Shown: positions 9,620 through 15,604 of the stretch, piece by piece
Layout of the letters: each line of letters opens with the position of its first letter
How positions within the stretch are numbered: the first letter of the stretch is position 1
NCBI GenBank assembly: GCA_963729815.1
Contig: CAVSPU010000004.1
Location: forward strand, 682,001 to 746,000
Origin: DAHUXN01 sp963729815
Lineage (GTDB): Bacteria; Acidobacteriota; Terriglobia; Acidiferrales; UBA7541
Reading direction: 5' to 3'
DNA length: 64,000 nt
Notes under the pieces: generated by a model
Database searches by the model: none
Told to the model about the DNA's origin: nothing
What the model saw: the letters and a program-made list of their open reading frames with translations, nothing else
Program-made: the position numbers and the translations under genes

Positions 9620-10705
9620 ATGGGTATCTACAAAAGAGGTCGTGTTTGGTGGGTTGATTATTTCGACCAAAACCGTGAGCGAATCCAAGAATCCTCGCGC
9701 AGCACCAACCGACGTGATGCTGAATCGCTTTTGAACATTCGAAAGTCTGAGATTTTGCGGGGCGTTTTCAGACGGCCTGTGAAAATCGCTTTCGGCGAAT
9801 TCGGCAAACGCTATATGGAGCACGCGAAGATCAACAAACGTTCCTGGTTGCGAGATGAACAAATGCTGAAGCACCTAGAAACATTCTTTGGGACCGAAAG
9901 ACAGCTTACCGAGATTACGTCGGCGGATATCGAGGGCTACAAAATGCACAGACGAGCCTTGGTTTCCGGTTCGACGGTAAATCGGGAGATGGCTTTGCTC
10001 AAGCGAATGTTCAATCTGGCAATCGAATGGGACCTTTATCTGGGGTTGAATCCTTTTCGCAAGGTGAAATTCTTTCGAGAATATAACACCGGGCTTCGGG
10101 TTCTGAGTCCAGAAGAGAAAGAAGAACTTCTTCGAAATGCAGCCCCGTATATTCAGGACTTGGTTCGTTTTGCCTTGAATACGGGCCTGCGCATCGGGGA
10201 AATTTTTGGCCTGCTTTGGTCTAGTGTGGATTGGGAAAAGAACATTCTCAATGTTTTCGCCCCCAAGACTCAGAAAGTCCGCGAAGTTCCGCTCAATGCG
10301 GAAGCTCGCAGGGTCCTTGAGTTTTGGCGGTTGGGCAAGAAGAATGAATTTGTTTTCTACAATCCCGAAAGCGGCAAACCGTTTGTCGATCTCAAGACCG
10401 GATTCAAGCTCGCGTGCAATAAGGCGGGGATTACCGATGTGACGTGGCACACGCTACGTCACACGTTCGCTTCTCGCCTTGTGAATCGAGGCGTCGATAT
10501 TGTCACGGTGAAGGAACTCTTGGGACATTCCAGCCTCAGCGTGACGATGCGCTACGCGCACACAAATCTCGATTCGAAGCAGGCGGCGGTCGAAAAGCTC
10601 GCAGGTCACTGTGACAAAAGTGTGACAGTATGCACCAAAATGCAGCAACCGAAGAGCCGACTGTCACATAATCAGGTCGTAACCCTCAATGCAGCAAGAA
10701 GTTAA
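9620..10705 (+). CDS. Tyrosine recombinase (integrase) of element 1
   Basis: The 361-residue protein catalyses site-specific integration and excision. It begins with a short beta-rich arm-binding region (MGIYKRGRVWWVDYF), then a SAM-like core-binding domain (about 60-150) and the catalytic domain with Arg near 191 (TGLRIGE), HxxR at about 277-280 (HTLRHTF), His near 302 (LLGHSSL) and the nucleophile Tyr312 (MRYAHT). All catalytic residues are present. The gene ends 4 bases before tRNA-Ser, and its last codons overlap the putative arm sites at 10610-10627. The basic tail after the Tyr is about 50 residues. It is unrelated in detail to the second integrase at 10822-11982. Confidence 0.93.
   Translation: MGIYKRGRVWWVDYFDQNRERIQESSRSTNRRDAESLLNIRKSEILRGVFRRPVKIAFGEFGKRYMEHAKINKRSWLRDEQMLKHLETFFGTERQLTEITSADIEGYKMHRRALVSGSTVNREMALLKRMFNLAIEWDLYLGLNPFRKVKFFREYNTGLRVLSPEEKEELLRNAAPYIQDLVRFALNTGLRIGEIFGLLWSSVDWEKNILNVFAPKTQKVREVPLNAEARRVLEFWRLGKKNEFVFYNPESGKPFVDLKTGFKLACNKAGITDVTWHTLRHTFASRLVNRGVDIVTVKELLGHSSLSVTMRYAHTNLDSKQAAVEKLAGHCDKSVTVCTKMQQPKSRLSHNQVVTLNAARS
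10610..10668 (+). promoter_or_regulatory. Putative integrase arm sites, right end of element 1
   Basis: TGTGACA occurs at 10610-10616 and 10621-10627, with an inverted copy TGTCACA at 10662-10668, all inside the 3' end of the integrase gene. The pair matches the left-end pair at 7091-7108 in sequence and spacing. Confidence 0.55.
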
Positions 10706-10709
10706 TTTT

Positions 10710-10800
10710 GGAGGGGTGGGTGAGCGGTTGAAACCGGCGGTCTTGAAAACCGTTAGACCTCAAAAGGGTCTCGTGGGTTCGAATCCCACCCCCTCCGCCA
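10710..10800 (+). tRNA. tRNA-Ser(UGA)
   Basis: The 91 bases fold as a class II tRNA: acceptor GGAGGGG pairs with CCCCTCC, the D-arm has GGT/ACC, the anticodon loop is CTTGAAA with anticodon TGA, a long variable arm (AGACCTCAAAAGGGTCTC) follows, and the T-arm is GTGGG-TTCGAAT-CCCAC. The 3' GCCA is encoded. The gene is the junction of two mobile elements: its 5' half up to about 10748 appears to come from element 1, and its 3' end (from about 10780) belongs to the core repeat of element 2. The serine isoacceptor is therefore probably a mosaic. Confidence 0.95.
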
Positions 10801-10802
10801 GT
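10780..10802 (+). repeat. attL core of element 2 (inside tRNA-Ser)
   Basis: First copy of the 23-bp perfect repeat. It starts in the T-loop (CGAATCCC) and extends two bases past the encoded CCA. The identical copy is at 18266-18288. Confidence 0.9.
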
Positions 10803-10821
10803 TTAAGTACTGTAGAATGAG

Positions 10822-11982
10822 TCAATTAGGGCGCTCTCTTTCTCCGCGTGTGTCCCGCGTGTGGTTCGTCTGCATTTGCAGAAAATGATCATTGCACCAT
10901 GATTGTGCAACATCGCGTTCTAGCTGCTCCTGTCGAGCGCGTACCCACGGCGCGTAATGGCGCTCCGTCGTGCGCAAACTTTCGTGTCCGAGAAGCACGC
11001 TAACCCGCTCCATCGGCACTCCGGCCAGAAGCAATTCCACAGCGAATGTGTCGCGGAAACGATGCGCACGAATGGCGATCCCCTGAGACTTCGACAAAGC
11101 AGATAGCCGGTTCTGCCAGCGACTCACGGCAGTTCGCAGCTTGGCTTCCGTCGTGCGGAACCAGTAGCGCCCGTCCATCATAGGCGTCTTGCGCAGTGCC
11201 TCGGCGACATACGCTGGTAGTTTGACCTTCACCGGCACTCCGGTTTTTGCCGTGCGCACGAAAAGTTTATCGTCGGCGCTCAGACGATCCGGCGAGAGTG
11301 AAACCGCGTCACCGAGTCTCAGACCCGAATAACGCAGAATCAGAATCAGCGAGCGCAACCGGATTGCATTCAGCTTCGCGTGACTCTGCGCGTGCTCTCG
11401 ATATGCTTCCGTGGCCGTGAGAATTTTCAGCATCTCATCCTGAGTGAAAGGCAGCGTTGGCGACGGCGGAATTTTCGGCGCTTTCAATTCGCTGGCCGGA
11501 TTATCCGCAATCCACCGGCGCTTTTGCGCGAAGCGAAAAAAAGCTCGCAAGCGTTCCAATTTTTTCTGACCAGCCCGTGGCCCATCTTTCCATGTGCCAC
11601 GAAAACGCGACAGGGCATCCACGTCAACGTCACGCAGCAATTCATAACCGCTGGCCCGCGCCCACTCATTCAGCCGCGCGAAGAGTGCTCGATACTTTTT
11701 AATTGTTTCCGCCGCGAGATTCCGCGCGTGTGCGTCGGCGAGATAACTTTCCGTGACCTGTTCGATGCTCGCTGGCGCTTGCCGTCCAGTGATTCGCTGT
11801 TCTGACTCCCACTCGCGCGCGATGTCTTGTGCTCGATTCCAGTCCGCCGTTTTCAGCGACGCACGGATATAGCCGTCGCCAAGCAAACCCTCAACCGCAA
11901 TCGAGCAATGACAGCGCCGATAGTCGCGGCCTTCGCTGCGATGCGGGCATTCTTTTTTATGTCGGCGAAAAATTGTCAGCAT
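10822..11982 (-). CDS. Tyrosine recombinase (integrase) of element 2
   Basis: The protein has 386 residues with the phage-integrase layout. The N-terminus carries Cys/His (CPHRSEGRDYRRCHC) and may bind metal; a core-binding domain (about 72-165) and the catalytic domain follow, with Arg222 (YSGLRLGD), His307 and Arg310 (HRFRD), His333 (LLGHES) and Tyr343 (RHYAPW). The start codon overlaps the end of the HTH gene by 7 bases, so excisionase-like protein and integrase are probably co-translated. The 3' end of the gene holds one copy of the element's terminal repeat (10844-10864). It is responsible for the insertion at the tRNA 3' end. Confidence 0.93.
   Translation of the reverse strand: MLTIFRRHKKECPHRSEGRDYRRCHCSIAVEGLLGDGYIRASLKTADWNRAQDIAREWESEQRITGRQAPASIEQVTESYLADAHARNLAAETIKKYRALFARLNEWARASGYELLRDVDVDALSRFRGTWKDGPRAGQKKLERLRAFFRFAQKRRWIADNPASELKAPKIPPSPTLPFTQDEMLKILTATEAYREHAQSHAKLNAIRLRSLILILRYSGLRLGDAVSLSPDRLSADDKLFVRTAKTGVPVKVKLPAYVAEALRKTPMMDGRYWFRTTEAKLRTAVSRWQNRLSALSKSQGIAIRAHRFRDTFAVELLLAGVPMERVSVLLGHESLRTTERHYAPWVRARQEQLERDVAQSWCNDHFLQMQTNHTRDTRGERERPN
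10844..10864 (+). promoter_or_regulatory. Putative arm site, tRNA-side end of element 2
   Basis: CCGCGTGTGTCCCGCGTGTGG matches 18161-18181 at 18 of 21 positions and contains two CGCGTGTG units. Presence just inside both ends suggests integrase or excisionase binding (inferred). Confidence 0.55.
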
Positions 11983-12245
11983 GGCGGCCTCCCTTTCAAA
12001 AGGGAGCGATGATACACCCTCTGCGCAACTGATTCAGGAATTCGCAGCGTGCGGTAGCGGCGCTTGCCGTAGATGCGCGGCCTTTCGATTACCAGAACTC
12101 CGGCCTCATGCTCAAACATTCGGCGCACAGTGTCAGGACTCAGCGCCCACAATTCCGCGAGTTGCTCCGGCGAGTAGCAGCGTTCCAGCGCAGACGGCGC
12201 AACGTCCGTAGCCGGTTGCCGAAATTCGACACTGTTCGGACTCAT
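11976..12245 (-). CDS. Excisionase-like helix-turn-helix protein
   Basis: An 89-residue product starts at the ATG at 12245, whose ATGA overlaps the stop of the upstream rep gene; a longer in-frame extension would run deep into rep and is unlikely. Residues about 26-60 form a winged-helix/MerR-like fold (YSPEQLAELWALSPDTVRRM) followed by an arginine-rich wing (YGKRRYRTLRIP). Small proteins of this type next to integrase act as recombination directionality factors or regulators. The gene overlaps the integrase start by 7 bases, so rep-xis-int form one translationally coupled unit. The excisionase role is inferred from fold and position. Confidence 0.7.
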   Translation of the reverse strand: MSPNSVEFRQPATDVAPSALERCYSPEQLAELWALSPDTVRRMFEHEAGVLVIERPRIYGKRRYRTLRIPESVAQRVYHRSLLKGRPPC

Positions 12246-12991
12246 CGGTGCCACGATCCCATTGTTTGACGGTAGGCCCGGCTGGACTCTTCGGGCACCG
12301 GAGATGCGGCAACGACTTCGCGGCCAAGCGAAGACAACAATCGAATAGGCTGCTCCCGATTGCCGACGTTCCAGTCCCAATTCGCCCTGTGCGCGTCGCG
12401 CCCGATGTATCGCCCGATGTAGTAGGCCGCATCCTGCTTCCAGGGCAGGATTCGATTAAATCCCGCATCGCGCCAAAGCATCGCTTGCAAATCACGCCAG
12501 CGATACTCGAAGAGACCCGGCCACGAAAGACCGCAATGCAGGTGAATGCGCCCGTTGATTTCTCCGAATTGGTGAGCAGTAAAAAACTCGATCTCGCTGT
12601 GGACCTCGCGGCTGACCCAAGCAAGCATCTTGGCGTGAAAGCTCCGCACAAAATCAGGGCATGGCATTGGCTGTTCCATCGGAAAGCCCTTCTTCCACGG
12701 AAAGTTAGGCGTACGAAACGTGAGTGTCAGAAACCAGAGCCAACGACGAGCCGCAGTACCCCGTCCAAGCTGGTCAATGAACGCGCCCATGCGGTCAGTG
12801 AAGCAGAGCCAGCACGTACACGAAGCGCGATGCTTCCGGCGCCGCAAAACGCGGCAAGGGGCGCACGGGCAGAACTCACGGCGCATGTTTGTTCGAACGC
12901 ATAATCGAGGCTCGACCCGTCCGTCGGGATAAAAGACGCGCAGTGCGCCGTCAACGTATTGAACCTTCGCGGGTTTTGCTTTGCGCCCCAT
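12242..12991 (-). CDS. HUH-superfamily rolling-circle replication initiator
   Basis: About 249 residues from the ATG at 12991 (a GTG at 13018 would add 9). A cysteine-rich stretch (FCPCAPC near 40-46, CTCWLC near 58-63) probably binds zinc. The three Rep motifs follow: motif 1 FLTLTF (about 87-92), motif 2 with two metal-binding His (GRIHLHCGL, His150 and His152), and motif 3 AAYYIGRYIGRD with Tyr190, Tyr191 and Tyr195, one of which would nick the origin. This matches Rep proteins of Microviridae, filamentous phages and rolling-circle plasmids. It implies that excised element 2 replicates through single-stranded DNA. A 15-bp perfect hairpin lies upstream at 13136-13172. The stop overlaps the next gene as ATGA. 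Confidence 0.85.
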   Translation of the reverse strand: MGRKAKPAKVQYVDGALRVFYPDGRVEPRLCVRTNMRREFCPCAPCRVLRRRKHRASCTCWLCFTDRMGAFIDQLGRGTAARRWLWFLTLTFRTPNFPWKKGFPMEQPMPCPDFVRSFHAKMLAWVSREVHSEIEFFTAHQFGEINGRIHLHCGLSWPGLFEYRWRDLQAMLWRDAGFNRILPWKQDAAYYIGRYIGRDAHRANWDWNVGNREQPIRLLSSLGREVVAASPVPEESSRAYRQTMGSWHR

Positions 12992-13135
12992 GTCGTTTGT
13001 TTCGCCGTCGAGACACACCCTGTGGAATCAAGAATGAGAACCGCCCCTTCCCGACCGAGGCGCATCGTCATGCGCGACCGTTCAACCGGACTCGCGCCAC
13101 ATCCAAGAACGAATCAGCCCGCCCCTCTCCCCCCG

Positions 13136-13172
13136 CCCTCTCGCCCGCGCCACATGCGCGCGGGCGAGAGGG
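13136..13172. repeat. 15-bp perfect hairpin, candidate replication origin
   Basis: Arm 13136-13150 (CCCTCTCGCCCGCGC) pairs with 13158-13172 across a 7-base loop (CACATGC). It lies in the roughly 300-base gap between the rep gene and the OB-fold-like gene. No T-run follows on the minus strand, the direction of both genes, so a terminator is less likely. Rolling-circle Rep proteins nick in or beside such hairpins. An ORF across this gap (13082-13324) looks spurious. Confidence 0.5.
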
Positions 13173-13320
13173 GGCGCGTTTTGCCCCCTACCCGCAGCAG
13201 GGACGCACCCAGGACAGGGCGCAAGGAAATCCGACGGCTGGCGGCTCGTCTGCGGGTTAGGTCGCGGGACGCACGCCTGCGTTGCCCGCACTGAGCGCGT
13301 CCGGGCCGCCAGCCGTCGCT

Positions 13321-13665
13321 TCACGCGCGCGTGACTTCGACTTCGAAATTAACGCGCGGCGAACCTTTGTCTGTAGTGGTTTTGCCCGTGCATTCGACGT
13401 GGACTTGATCGCCAGCCTCTAAACTTTCCAGGCCCGCCGCCTGCAACGCCATGCGGAACCCCGTCAGGTTGCCGATGCTGGCGATCTCTTCGAGCTTGCC
13501 GTCCAACTTCACCGGATCGAGAAGTGCGATGACAGCGCACGGCCCGTTTTCAGATTTGAACGTGCGCATCACTTTGCCCGCGACCTTTGTGCCCGGTGCC
13601 CAAAACTTCGCATCCAAAAAAGGCGCATCCGCATCCTCGGTACATCCACGAAATTGCTTTGCCAT
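13321..13665 (-). CDS. Small protein, possible ssDNA-binding (OB-fold) protein
   Basis: The product has 114 residues from the ATG at 13665; AAGGAG sits 10 bases upstream, and a GTG at 13686 precedes that site. The sequence alternates beta-like stretches (KVAGKVMRTFKSENGPCAVIALLD, then GDQVHVECTGKTTTD and VNFEVEVTR), compatible with an OB-fold. Paired with a HUH Rep, a single-stranded DNA-binding protein would make functional sense. I do not recognise a named family, so the role is inference from fold impression and neighbours. Confidence 0.55.
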   Translation of the reverse strand: MAKQFRGCTEDADAPFLDAKFWAPGTKVAGKVMRTFKSENGPCAVIALLDPVKLDGKLEEIASIGNLTGFRMALQAAGLESLEAGDQVHVECTGKTTTDKGSPRVNFEVEVTRA

Positions 13666-13714
13666 TTTCTTCTTTCTCCTTTTCACAGAATCTGACTTTG
13701 CATTCTAGTACCCG

Positions 13715-13897
13715 TCAGCGATGAATTACCGAAAGCGAAAAGCGGATGAGGTTACCCAGGCTCCGCGCATCAACGGGAACGCGCGAGAGAAATCGGCGAG
13801 CAATCAACCGAGCTTGCGCCGTGCAAATGAGCGCGCGGTCAGAGCGCGCGATGCTTGACGCGGGGAAACTTTTGCGATAGGCTTTTAGCGAGATCAC
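13715..13897 (-). CDS. Possible 60-residue protein, unknown
   Basis: A short basic ORF (starting MISLKAYRKSF) fills the gap between the OB-fold-like gene and the XRE gene on the same strand. The upstream region has AAAGGA but 12 bases away. It overlaps the opposite-strand promoter/terminator pair at 13855-13950, so it may not be translated. No family is recognised. Confidence 0.25.
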   Translation of the reverse strand: MISLKAYRKSFPASSIARSDRALICTAQARLIARRFLSRVPVDARSLGNLIRFSLSVIHR

Positions 13898-13945
13898 CAG
13901 TTTTTTTCCTTTGGCCCGACGCTTGCAACGCCGGGCCTTTTTTTA
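13890..13945 (+). ncRNA. Candidate short phage-type RNA ending at an intrinsic terminator
   Basis: TTGACG (13855-13860), 17 bases, then TAGGCT (13878-13883) is a modest sigma70-like promoter. About 30 bases later comes a strong terminator: hairpin 13913-13937 (GGCCCG stem with CGGGCC) followed by TTTTTTTATTTT. Nothing on this strand upstream is a gene, so the terminator would serve an RNA of about 50 bases antisense to the end of the repressor operon. The promoter -10 is weak. Confidence 0.4.
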
Positions 13946-13949
13946 TTTT
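13913..13949 (+). terminator. Rho-independent terminator
   Basis: The GGCCCG/CGGGCC stem, with an inner CG/CG pair, is followed by TTTTTTTATTTT on the plus strand. On the minus strand the flank is A-rich, so it works in the plus direction only. Confidence 0.65.
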
Positions 13950-14164
13950 CTGCTTCGGCGCGAACGGTGCCTGCGACACGGAAAAAACACCGCGACAGGT
14001 AATCCAAGAGCTTCGGCGATGGCTCGCTTTTCGCGTGCCCGCGCGCGGATATGCCCGCAAAGGATCCGCGAAATCCGCGAGCGGTCGCAGCCGAGCCTCA
14101 CCGCGATGTCCTGCTGCCGGAGGCTGCGGCGTCGCATCTCGGCATCAAGATTTTTTAGGCGCAT
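13943..14164 (-). CDS. XRE-family repressor of element 2
   Basis: About 73 residues from the ATG at 14164 (MRLKNLDAEM). The helix-turn-helix reads RQQDIAVRLGCDRSRISRI followed by LCGHIRAR, then REKRAIAEALGLPVAVFF and a basic tail. This is the CI/Cro-like fold used to keep integrated elements silent. A divergent gene begins at 14260; the 95-base gap contains TGTGATAACATT and a CACACGATGTG palindrome that could be an operator. A longer ORF start at 14218 would consume this control region and is not preferred. Confidence 0.75.
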   Translation of the reverse strand: MRLKNLDAEMRRRSLRQQDIAVRLGCDRSRISRILCGHIRARAREKRAIAEALGLPVAVFFPCRRHRSRRSRK

Positions 14165-14259
14165 GACGTGTGCCCTCCCCACACACGATGTGATAACATT
14201 CGCACGTGGCGAAAGCACGAAACACCTTGGGAACTAGCGCGCACCCGAGGGATTACAAT
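14165..14259. promoter_or_regulatory. Divergent control region of element 2
   Basis: The gap between the minus-strand repressor and the plus-strand unknown gene contains the palindrome CACACGATGTG (about 14182-14192) and the AT-rich GATAACATT, which could form a -10. A strong Shine-Dalgarno GAGGGA (14247-14252) sits 7 bases before the ATG at 14260. Confidence 0.45.
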
Positions 14260-14877
14260 ATGCCCCCGCCTCTGACCCCACTTGAACGCAAGGCGTTTTG
14301 CGCATTCATGGTGAGTGATGAGTGCCTAAGAGACAGGAACCATTCGCATCGAAAAAGTCCGATGGTCGGGAGATACTGGAAACGCAGCGAGTCGTATTTG
14401 CGGGGATCGGACCGCGTGGAACGCATTTCTGTCTGTGTCGTGGGGGGGAAGCGGTCCGGGTTGACGGTCAAGGAATCTTGCGGTGAGGCATCGCCCTACT
14501 GGTATCCCCGGTCAAAAACCAACGCAGCGGAAACGATTCGTAGACTTTACAACGATTTCAAATTGAAACCGCATCCGCTTACCCGGAACGACATGTACCG
14601 AAAGTGGCACAACACATTCTTGATTTTCCGTGGTTGGGTTTTGCGGGAAGTCCTGCCCTCGCTGATGGGTGGTTCTTCGGGACAGGATTTTGCGAAATCA
14701 AATTCGAGGCGGCTTATTTGCGGTGCCATGACGAGTCTCGGAAAAAACGGATTTGTTGCGATGCTGCGTTCAGTTGGATTGCCGGAAGCCGAAGAGTCTG
14801 CTGTTGCCCGTTGGTTTGATGAGTTTTCAGTTTTAGGTACTTCGGTCAGGTTGACTTCTGAGGCACGTAAGGCGTAG
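14260..14877 (+). CDS. Unknown protein divergent from the repressor
   Basis: A 205-residue product starts at the ATG at 14260, chosen because GAGGGA is 7 bases upstream; the GTG at 14206 has no such site. No family is recognised. Visible features are an Arg/Trp-rich middle (MVGRYWKRSESY), TVKESCGEASPYWYP, and a helical C-terminus (FVAMLRSVGLPEAEE, WFDEF). The base composition looks more AT-rich than flanking genes, which suggests a separate origin. Being first in the divergent transcript from the repressor, it may be an early or host-interaction gene; this is inference. Confidence 0.6.
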   Translation: MPPPLTPLERKAFCAFMVSDECLRDRNHSHRKSPMVGRYWKRSESYLRGSDRVERISVCVVGGKRSGLTVKESCGEASPYWYPRSKTNAAETIRRLYNDFKLKPHPLTRNDMYRKWHNTFLIFRGWVLREVLPSLMGGSSGQDFAKSNSRRLICGAMTSLGKNGFVAMLRSVGLPEAEESAVARWFDEFSVLGTSVRLTSEARKA

Positions 14878-14951
14878 CTTACAGCAAGCGGGACGCGCCG
14901 ATGGTTGGACACCGACGCGCCCCTGAGCACCGAGCCGCTAACGGAGAGCCG

Positions 14952-15215
14952 ATGCCTGAGACGCATTCTCGCGTATCGCACCAGTTCGAGCAAGCCTGCG
15001 CGTCCCGCGACGTTTCAATCGAAGCCATGCTGCGACGGCCCGACTTCGTTTTGCTAGACGCAATCACTTTTCTCGAAATGCACCGCTTCTTTCAGGCTGA
15101 CCGAAAAACGGTGGAACCGGAAACGACTCTCGCGCTGGCGACGCTGCGCCCGATTTACCTCGAAGTGAAAGCCGCGATGCGTCAGTGCCGCGGCCACGGT
15201 GGAAGCGAGAGATAA
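14952..15215 (+). CDS. Unknown small helical protein
   Basis: An 87-residue product from the ATG at 14952, with GGAG about 7 bases upstream; an ORF extension to 14901 lacks a site. It is predicted mostly helical (FEQACASRDVSIEAML, LLDAITFLEMHRFFQAD). It follows the 205-residue unknown gene by 74 bases and its end overlaps the convergent small membrane-protein gene by 34 bases. No family recognised. Confidence 0.5.
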   Translation: MPETHSRVSHQFEQACASRDVSIEAMLRRPDFVLLDAITFLEMHRFFQADRKTVEPETTLALATLRPIYLEVKAAMRQCRGHGGSER

Positions 15216-15409
15216 TTCCCACGGGGCCGCCAAGACGAATACCCGTCGTCATTTCCCAAGTCGTAAAAACCCAGCAACGGCGACGGACCTGGGAGTGGGG
15301 TTAAAGACGGCGCACCGCCGAACCATCCCTTTAAGCAAAGCGCGACGCCTAGCCCCAGGCCCGCAGCGAACCCGGTGAGCACCACCCATTCTGTTTTATC
15401 CAGCGCCAT
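15182..15409 (-). CDS. Small single-pass membrane protein
   Basis: The protein has 75 residues with one hydrophobic helix (about 8-30, WVVLTGFAAGLGLGVALCL) and a Pro/Gly-rich, probably extracytoplasmic or virion-exposed tail. AAGGAA lies 8 bases before the ATG and overlaps the TAA stop of the preceding 60-residue gene, so the two are co-translated. Size and topology resemble minor coat proteins of filamentous phages, but such a short sequence cannot decide between coat, holin or other membrane roles. Confidence 0.6.
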   Translation of the reverse strand: MALDKTEWVVLTGFAAGLGLGVALCLKGWFGGAPSLTPLPGPSPLLGFYDLGNDDGYSSWRPRGNYLSLPPWPRH

Positions 15410-15421
15410 TTTTTCGTTTCC

Positions 15422-15604
15422 TTACTCTCGGAGGGCTTTGAGAAAAATCACGCCAGCAATCCCGGCCACGAGCCACGGCCAATACTCCACAACAAAATCA
15501 TGCGCCTTTCCTGCCCACAGAATCGCCGCCTGTTCCGCTGGCGTGAAAGGCACGGGAACGAGCGAATCCGGCAATGACGGAGCCTGACCGAGAAAGTACG
15601 GCAT
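15422..15604 (-). CDS. Small single-pass membrane protein, coat-like
   Basis: A 60-residue product. Its ATG overlaps the stop of the HTH/coiled-coil gene (TGATG), a classic coupling. It has an amphipathic N-terminal part (FTPAEQAAILWAGKAHDF), one membrane helix near the end (YWPWLVAGIAGVIFL) and a short charged end (KALRE). A small coat protein of a filamentous phage has a similar order, but here the tail is not strongly basic and no leader peptide is clear. Family not recognised. Confidence 0.6.
   Translation of the reverse strand: MPYFLGQAPSLPDSLVPVPFTPAEQAAILWAGKAHDFVVEYWPWLVAGIAGVIFLKALRE

Larger units (their letters stand above)
6955..10748. mobile_element. Element 1: 3.8-kb integrated element in tRNA-Ser anticodon loop
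   Basis: The element is bounded by the 15-bp direct repeat CCGGCGGTCTTGAAA (6955-6969 and 10734-10748). It encodes a complete tyrosine integrase (9620-10705) whose stop lies 4 bases before the intact tRNA, plus an opposite-strand Rhs fragment and a small membrane protein. Paired TGTGACA motifs with the same 11-bp spacing occur near both ends (7091-7108 and 10610-10627), as expected for integrase arm sites. Anticodon-loop integration is a known tyrosine-integrase target, with the stem acting as the inverted core sites. On this model the element supplied a new 5' half for the tRNA. Confidence 0.78.

Noticed and set aside
6955..10748. Element 1 as a composite transposon or insertion sequence
   Set aside because: Ends are tRNA-derived direct repeats with a tyrosine integrase; no DDE transposase or terminal inverted repeats.
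13136..13172. Intrinsic terminator for the minus-strand OB-fold-like gene
   Set aside because: The minus-strand flank after the stem has no T-run.
13082..13324. 80-residue ORF across the hairpin
   Set aside because: Composition is dominated by the inverted repeat; no ribosome-binding site.
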